A stretch of DNA of 64,000 nucleotides from Chrysemys picta bellii (taxonomy: Eukaryota > Chordata > Testudines > Emydidae), in the NCBI RefSeq assembly GCF_011386835.1, contig NC_088796.1, forward strand, positions 83,287,468-83,351,467, written 5' to 3'. The notes under the pieces were generated by a model that did not search any database, had not been told where the DNA came from, and was given only the letters and a program-made list of their open reading frames with translations. Position numbers and translations under genes: made by a program. Shown here in pieces: positions 58,446 to 64,000 of this stretch; position 1 is the first letter of the stretch; every line of letters begins with the position of its first letter.

Positions 58446-61400
58446 GATGAATTCAATTTGCCCTTCGTGCTCGAGGCTGCACAGTAAATCATGGTACAGT
58501 TAGTCACCAGTGTGCAGAGCTGGCAAGTACATTAAGGTTCCCTGAAATTACTGTCTCTCTTTCATTGTATTGCATATTCTCTGGGTTTCAATTTACCCCT
58601 CTTTTTAGAAGCTTTCACTCCTTTTTCCATCATTTCCATCACTTCCTCTTCTTTTCATTATCCTACTAATGATGAAACTGTAATTTGCACTGGATTTTTG
58701 TGTTTAGCTACTTATACATTTATAACCTTAAATGATCCTAGTCTCCTATATATCGGGAGGTGAGACTATGCTTTTAATTTTTATTTGCCAGCAATTATGC
58801 TGGTGAATTAACCATGTCAATAAATTAGGACCATGGTTCCCAGAAATTGCTTCATACATTGGTACATTACTCTCCTGGGATGGACTACTTAGAATTCTAG
58901 CCTCCCTTTTCCTTCTAGACTGATCAGCTCCTATGTAGAAACCTTTACCAGGATGCATCCTAGGATACAAACTCCAACCTAGGATTCAGAGAAACCCAGG
59001 ATCCAGGGCAGGTGGCAGCGTACTCAAATAAATGGGAGCCAGCTGACACTGGCTAATATGGCCGTGGCCCTAGAAGAGTCTTAGAACTGGTGCAGTTGCC
59101 CCAAAAAAGTTAAAAACCACTAGTTTAGGAAAATAAATGCACAAAACTTTAAAAATATCAGTTATCAAAGCGTGCAAATAATCCAAATGATTACACTCTT
59201 ATATGGTCCTTCAATACAGGCAAACACTATATGGCGACTATTGATTTTGTAATACACTGCAGGACTTCCCAACTGAACTTTCAGCTTTTGCTGCTGTGCT
59301 ATCAATTAAAGTTTAACTGAGCAGAAGCCTCAGTGCACTGACCTTGTGCAGATACAGAACATCCCATCACCAAGAATCACTGCTGTGGATAAAGGATTGT
59401 TTCTGTAAGCACTGAAGTGGACAATATTGCATCATGTTCATAATGAAATAGTACAGCGTGCAGGCAAAGTATCAGAACTAGAGTCCAGTCCATAGTGAAA
59501 AGTAAGATACAGTTGCATATATAAAATCTCTTTTGCGAGCTTGAATGCTGTACCTCTGCCCAGGAGTGAATTTCATCCTCTGCCTCTATACTAGCTAACC
59601 TTAAAGTAGTCTAGGTTTTTAAAGACAAATGGCCTTAGCAAGACTTCCATTGGCCTCAATGGGAGCAGGCCTATCATATAACATTGACATAATTGAAATA
59701 GATGGAGTTACTCCAGAGATTAAATCTGCCCAATATGTTCACACTATTAATGGTCAATACTAAACACAGTATTAGAAATATAGGGCTAAGTTTTCAACCT
59801 TGGGAGCCAAGTTAAAGTATCAGTGCTCAGTTCTGCATTTGGGCATTCGGATCAGTGTTTAGGCACTGGAATATCTTCTCTAAGTACTTAAATGCTGATT
59901 TGAATGCTGAAATGCAGAACTAGGCACTGTACGTTATGTACACATCTTTAAAAAATGGGCTCACAATGTTTCTAAGGAGATGATACAAAAGAGGGAAAAA
60001 AGAAGGGTGCAGTCTTTCCACTTTATTAGGGGATGTAGTCTGTATATGAGAGAAATGCATATCTCACATGAGCTTTGGAAAAATGGGATAATGAAAGAGT
60101 TGTCATTTTCTGAGTGGTTTTTTGTAATATTGATAGTAAGGGTCTTGTATGAACTGAAAGATTGCAACCTCACCTTGTGAGCCATAATACCACATTTTTC
60201 TCTAAGATCACATTCTATGAGGTTTGTAAGCCATTAGACCAAGTATGCAGGCCTTCCAAAACCAGGCTAGCTCACATTTAACCGTAAGGAATGTGATACA
60301 TAGACATGTATGTGCAACAGCTGGTGCAGGTAGCATTCTTAGGTCATGCTTCTGCAATGTTAGATAGCTCCATTTGTGTCACTATGTAACAGAATAGGAG
60401 TGCAGGGCTCCTTTGTTGAGATGCGCAAAGACTGAAAGCTGTGTCATTATAGGAAGCATAACTTAACTATATCATCATCATTGGTTAGTTATTTGGATTG
60501 CAATTGCACCTAGAGGCACCAGTCAAGGATCACTGTGCTAGTCACTCTACAGCCACATGGTATAAAGTCAGTCCCAGCCACAGAGAGTTCACAATCTAGA
60601 TTATGACAAAATACAACAGGTGGAAGAGACAAACAGATAGGCAAAGGGGAGGTGGATGAGGAGGAAACAGTAAAGTGAGCAAGTTCTCTTATATTAAGGT
60701 GACATGAGACCTCTCCATCTGCAGTTGTCAGGGTGGCAGTGCTTTGTAGGCCTCACCTATGCAGTGATAAGTGACTTATTTGTCTATCTGTCTTTAAAGA
60801 AAAGCAGAGGAATAAAGGTTATTTGTCTATCTGTTTTTTTCGAATGCAGCTACACACTGTACTTCAGATAAGATGCTACATCAGATTCCTTGTCATTAAC
60901 TCTGGAGATGTATGTAAACTTTTTAAAAAAGCATCACAACTGCTTGTTTTTGAAACGTTTACCAAAAAAAAACCGTACGTTAAAAAACGTAACTCCCTTC
61001 TGAATCACTGCATAGCAGTGGTTTTCAGCCTTGACATCATAACTCCAAGGTTGATCACAAAGTTATTTTCTGAGGTTTAATGCATTTTCTGAATCTAAGA
61101 TTTCCTTTTTTTTAAAAAATTTATGTTCCTAGGTTTTATGGTTGCAGTGATAACCTTCCACATATAAATTTCTGCAATAATTAGCCTAATTTAGTATATT
61201 CTTTGGAGAATATGCACTGTATGGACGTTTCCTGTAAGAATGCATAGCTATTACTTAAATGTTAAATTACCAAATTTATATGCACTGAATCTAATGCCTA
61301 CTTTGGCCATATATGGTGCAATGAACCTTTAGAAAACTCAACAACCTATTATGTATTAGAGTACTATCATTTCTTCTGAAACAGTGCAAAAGACTGTGTG

Positions 61401-62378
61401 GCACAGACTCAAATGAATTTGGGGATCCCAGGAGAAAAAAAGTGGGTGGTTTTGGTTTCCAGGGTAGGAAATGGTTGTGAATCCTTTTCCTGAAACATGG
61501 TAGGAGGAGAGGGATTACATGTCAATGACATAGCCTCTCCTTTCCATTCAAACTAGTAAAAAGGAGTTCAATAATAGCAAAGAATATTGAAGAAGGGTAG
61601 GGGATGGTTTACAAATATTTAATTCTAAGATAAATATAAATTAGGTTTGATTAGAGAGCAGAAGGGACAATATTTACCAAGTTCAATAAGGTTTAACAGT
61701 AACATGAGCACTATGAACTATGCATTACTGTCAATAGCAGCAATATCAAGGAGGCTAACAAGTGATGGCTGCAGTGAAGATACTCAAATCTGAGGTAAGA
61801 TTTCTTCAGTTGATATTGGTCTTATAGACCCTTAAGAATCATTTGTGTGGAGGGAGGGTTTCAGGGAAAACAACCTCTCTCAGCTTTTGCATGGTCAAAG
61901 GCTGCATCTGCTAAGGTAAAGCAAACATTTTCAAAATAAAAAACTAGACACTTTTGTGGTGATGTATTTTACAGTCACTAAGGAGTCAGAGAAAAGGCAA
62001 AAGTACACCTTTTAAAAAAATCCATGCTGATGTTACTAACAACTTCTGACTCAACATTTCTTGGAGTGGAAGAGTTATTCCAGTAACTTTAGTGTTCTGA
62101 GTGAGTTTGGCATGAAATAGTGAACAGGTGTTACTAGTATTCACTTTGAACAAAAGAGCAGCTTTGAGAGAGACTACATCCTATTAAAAGTTTCTCTTCG
62201 CTCCAAGTATGGTTATTCACACTGAACACTTGTCCCTATTGATCTGTTTGTTCTTGGCAAATTCTACTTTAGCAATGAGTCTTGAATGACTATATTGTTA
62301 TAAAAGAAAACTAGACCATCTGATTGATTAAATGAAAGTCACTGAGACACTGAAATATCAGTGCATAGTCACTGTGTG
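58446..62378. other. Mostly unassigned noncoding region
   Basis: No supported coding gene. Near 59085-59115 AGTTAAAAACCACTAG and near 61016 CAGTGGTTTTCAGCC resemble single hAT ends without partners. Bases 60490-60600 hold a SINE-like repeat listed separately. Otherwise unique-looking AT-rich DNA. Confidence 0.4.
60490..60600 (+). repeat. Old SINE-like dispersed repeat (GCACCTAGAGGCACCA type)
   Basis: GGATTGCAATTGCACCTAGAGG, CACTGTGCTAGTCACTCTACAG and GTCCCAGCCACAGAGAGTTCAC occur in order. It is related to the copy at 23096-23190 and to a widespread amniote repeat. Confidence 0.55.
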
Positions 62379-62380
62379 TA

Positions 62381-62777
62381 CAGTAGAACCTCAGAGTTAT
62401 GAACATCAGACTTACAAACTGACCAGTCAACCACACACCTCATTTGGAACTGGACGTACGCAATCAGGTAGCAGCAAAGACAAAAAAGACCAAAAAAAAG
62501 AGAAAGCAAATACAGTACAGTACTGTGTTAAATGTAAACTACTAAAAAAAGGGAAAGTATATAAAAAAGTTTTGACAAGGGAAGGAAGCTGTTTCTGGGC
62601 TTGTTTCATTTAAATTAAGATAGTTAAAAGCAACATTTTTCTTCTGCATAGAAAAGTTTCAAAGCTGTATTAAGTCAATGTTCAGTTGTAAATTTTTGAA
62701 AGAACAACAACAATGCTTTGTTCAGAGTTACAAACAACCTCCATTCCCAAGGTGTTCGTAACACTGAAGTTCTACTG
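62381..62777. mobile_element. Nonautonomous Tigger-type (Tc/mariner) transposon
   Basis: Left end CAGTAGAACCTCAGAGTTAT and right end GTAACACTGAAGTTCTACTG are inverted repeats of the CAGTAGAACCTCAGAGTTACGA-type Tigger terminus. TA dinucleotides flank both ends (62379-62380 and 62778-62779). The inner subterminal words GAACATCAGACTTACAAACTGACC and GTTCAGAGTTACAAACAACC also fit. The interior of about 350 bases is AT-rich with an AAAAAAAG-rich part and no transposase. Confidence 0.85.
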
Positions 62778-62779
62778 TA

Positions 62780-64000
62780 CATCCCAATCCTGTATTCCTG
62801 GTAAAAGAACACAGAAGGTAACAAACTGTAACTTTATATATCTTTCACCAAGCCTTCAACTCTTTTCAGCAAGCACATGGCTATGTCTAGAGTGGAGTGG
62901 TCCTTAACATTAAAGAAGACTTGGTGCCACCTCAGCCCAATAAATGCTTTAGTTCAGCAAGCAATTGTAACTTCAGAGGTCTTGGGTGAAATGTTGGCCC
63001 CACTGAAGTAAATGGGAGCTGTGCTACGATAGAGGGCAGGAATTCACCTCCCCTTCTTGGCCTTTCCCCTAAGGAAAAGGCTAACAATGATCAGAAGACC
63101 AAAAACAATTACTCCTTCTCAGAATTATAGAGCTCTTTAACATCCAGAGCATGCCTTCCAAAGAAATGCTGATTAAAAAGGCCTCATTAATTAACTAGGA
63201 AGTCAGTTCCTGGAGAAAAGATGAGACTGTCCATTAAATCACAGTATTTATGTAGAACACTGCATACATTAAATCACAGTATTTATGTAGAACACTACAT
63301 TTATGTAGAACACACAATGGGGTAGAGTTGAAAGGATAAACAAGTACAGGAGTTTGCAGTTCCACTAAGGCACAATAATATCTACCTGAATTAAGGTCAC
63401 AGCCCTTAATACCTTAGGATATTTAGCACTTGGATGAGAATGTGAATAGGTATAAACTGGACTGCATGTCAAATCATCTCCTAAGAGACTGGATTTTTTC
63501 ACTGGATGTCCAGCCCTCATATTAGGAAAATTTTTCTCTGATCAGGAAGAAGAGGAAACTGAGATTGGCCCCTTCAGCAGACAAACATTCCAATTGCTTG
63601 GAACCACAGGATTAACCATGACTAGCTAACAATGTTAAACACATATTGCCCATGTGTACACTGACTGTTAAGTCATGTTTAACATTGTGTAATTGGCACA
63701 ACTCCTCTAGGCTGTGTTTTAACACAACCTAATTTTCTAGCCCAGTGTCTGGGTGCCATAGCATCAGGGTCGATCATTCTTTTCTAAAATGTACATCTAC
63801 AGCTGAAGAAGAAATCAGTGAGACAATGGAAAGCCTGAAAGATGGAAGAGACAATAATTGTCAAATTTAAAAGAAAATGTAAAATAATTTATGTATCTTT
63901 AAATGGAGAATCCGCTTTGTTTTATTTTACACAGCATTATTTAAAATGCTAAGTGTTTTAATTCAAACGTTGGCTGGGAGTAAGGCTTAATGGTGACCAC
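62780..64000. other. Noncoding stretch to the window end
   Basis: No gene seen. A short tandem repeat at 63233-63313 is listed separately. Confidence 0.4.
63233..63313 (+). repeat. Short tandem duplication, 35-bp unit
   Basis: ATTAAATCACAGTATTTATG followed by TAGAACACTGCATAC (63233-63267) is repeated almost exactly from 63268. A third partial unit, ATTTATGTAGAACAC, follows at 63299-63313. Two near-identical full copies indicate a recent slippage or unequal-exchange event. Confidence 0.85.

Noticed and set aside
63233..63313. Possible CRISPR-like repeat array.
   Set aside because: There are only two full units with no unique spacers between them, in clearly vertebrate DNA; it is a tandem duplication.

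Overview
The window is vertebrate nuclear DNA, most probably from a reptile and best fitting a turtle. It is AT-rich, with no recognisable host protein-coding gene, no operons, no CRISPR array and no bacterial gene layout. Coding signal occurs only inside transposable elements. The mixture is what I know from turtle genomes: Harbinger elements with TAA target duplications, hAT elements with 8-bp duplications, Penelope-like element (PLE) tails ending in a GACTAACACGGCT motif, CR1 and MIR relics, and a Tigger-type element. The turtle assignment is inference from repeat content, not from a gene.

Layout. 0-8 kb: PLE tail cut by the window edge, a MIR-class SINE, Harbinger MITE fragments and much unassigned DNA. 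8-16 kb: a GC-rich hAT (8129-8725), an old Harbinger MITE (about 12.7-12.9 kb), a possible LINE relic, and a 1045-bp GC-rich hAT (14246-15290). 16-25 kb: a possible LTR-like repeat, a non-LTR C-terminal relic (18.5-18.7 kb), a Harbinger MITE (19206-19490), a palindromic PLE insertion (23794-24077), and a decayed RTE-like LINE interrupted by a Harbinger MITE and a hAT MITE lying end to end. 25-34 kb: mostly unassigned, with further MITEs and palindromic repeats. 34-41 kb: a 2-kb AT-rich hAT-like element (34581-36626), a hAT MITE (37040-37291) and an ancient 3.07-kb Harbinger (37420-40485) that still shows Myb-like and transposase remnants. 42.5-48.2 kb: a hAT MITE, then a nearly complete 4.84-kb Harbinger (42694-47532), then another hAT. 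49-57 kb: CR1 fragment, Harbinger MITE inside a palindrome, hAT MITE, a 5'-truncated PLE (about 53965-55966) and a second palindromic PLE insertion (56884-57102). 57-64 kb: mostly unique-looking DNA, with an exon-like segment (58278-58439) and a Tigger-like element (62381-62777).

How the parts relate. The Harbinger at 42.7-47.5 kb carries the family's two genes, a DDE transposase (inactivated here) and a Myb/SANT-like protein, in convergent orientation. Several short MITEs share its terminal sequence and TAA target and were probably mobilised by relatives of it. The PLE encodes reverse transcriptase plus GIY-YIG endonuclease but carries a frameshift and a changed catalytic residue. The two palindromic insertions are made of PLE 3' tails and are flanked by 12-13 bp duplications, so they look like PLE-machinery products. 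Nothing in the window reads as an intact, undescribed gene system. The most unusual items are the paired-tail PLE palindromes, the two generations of Harbinger elements, and the exon-like unique segment.
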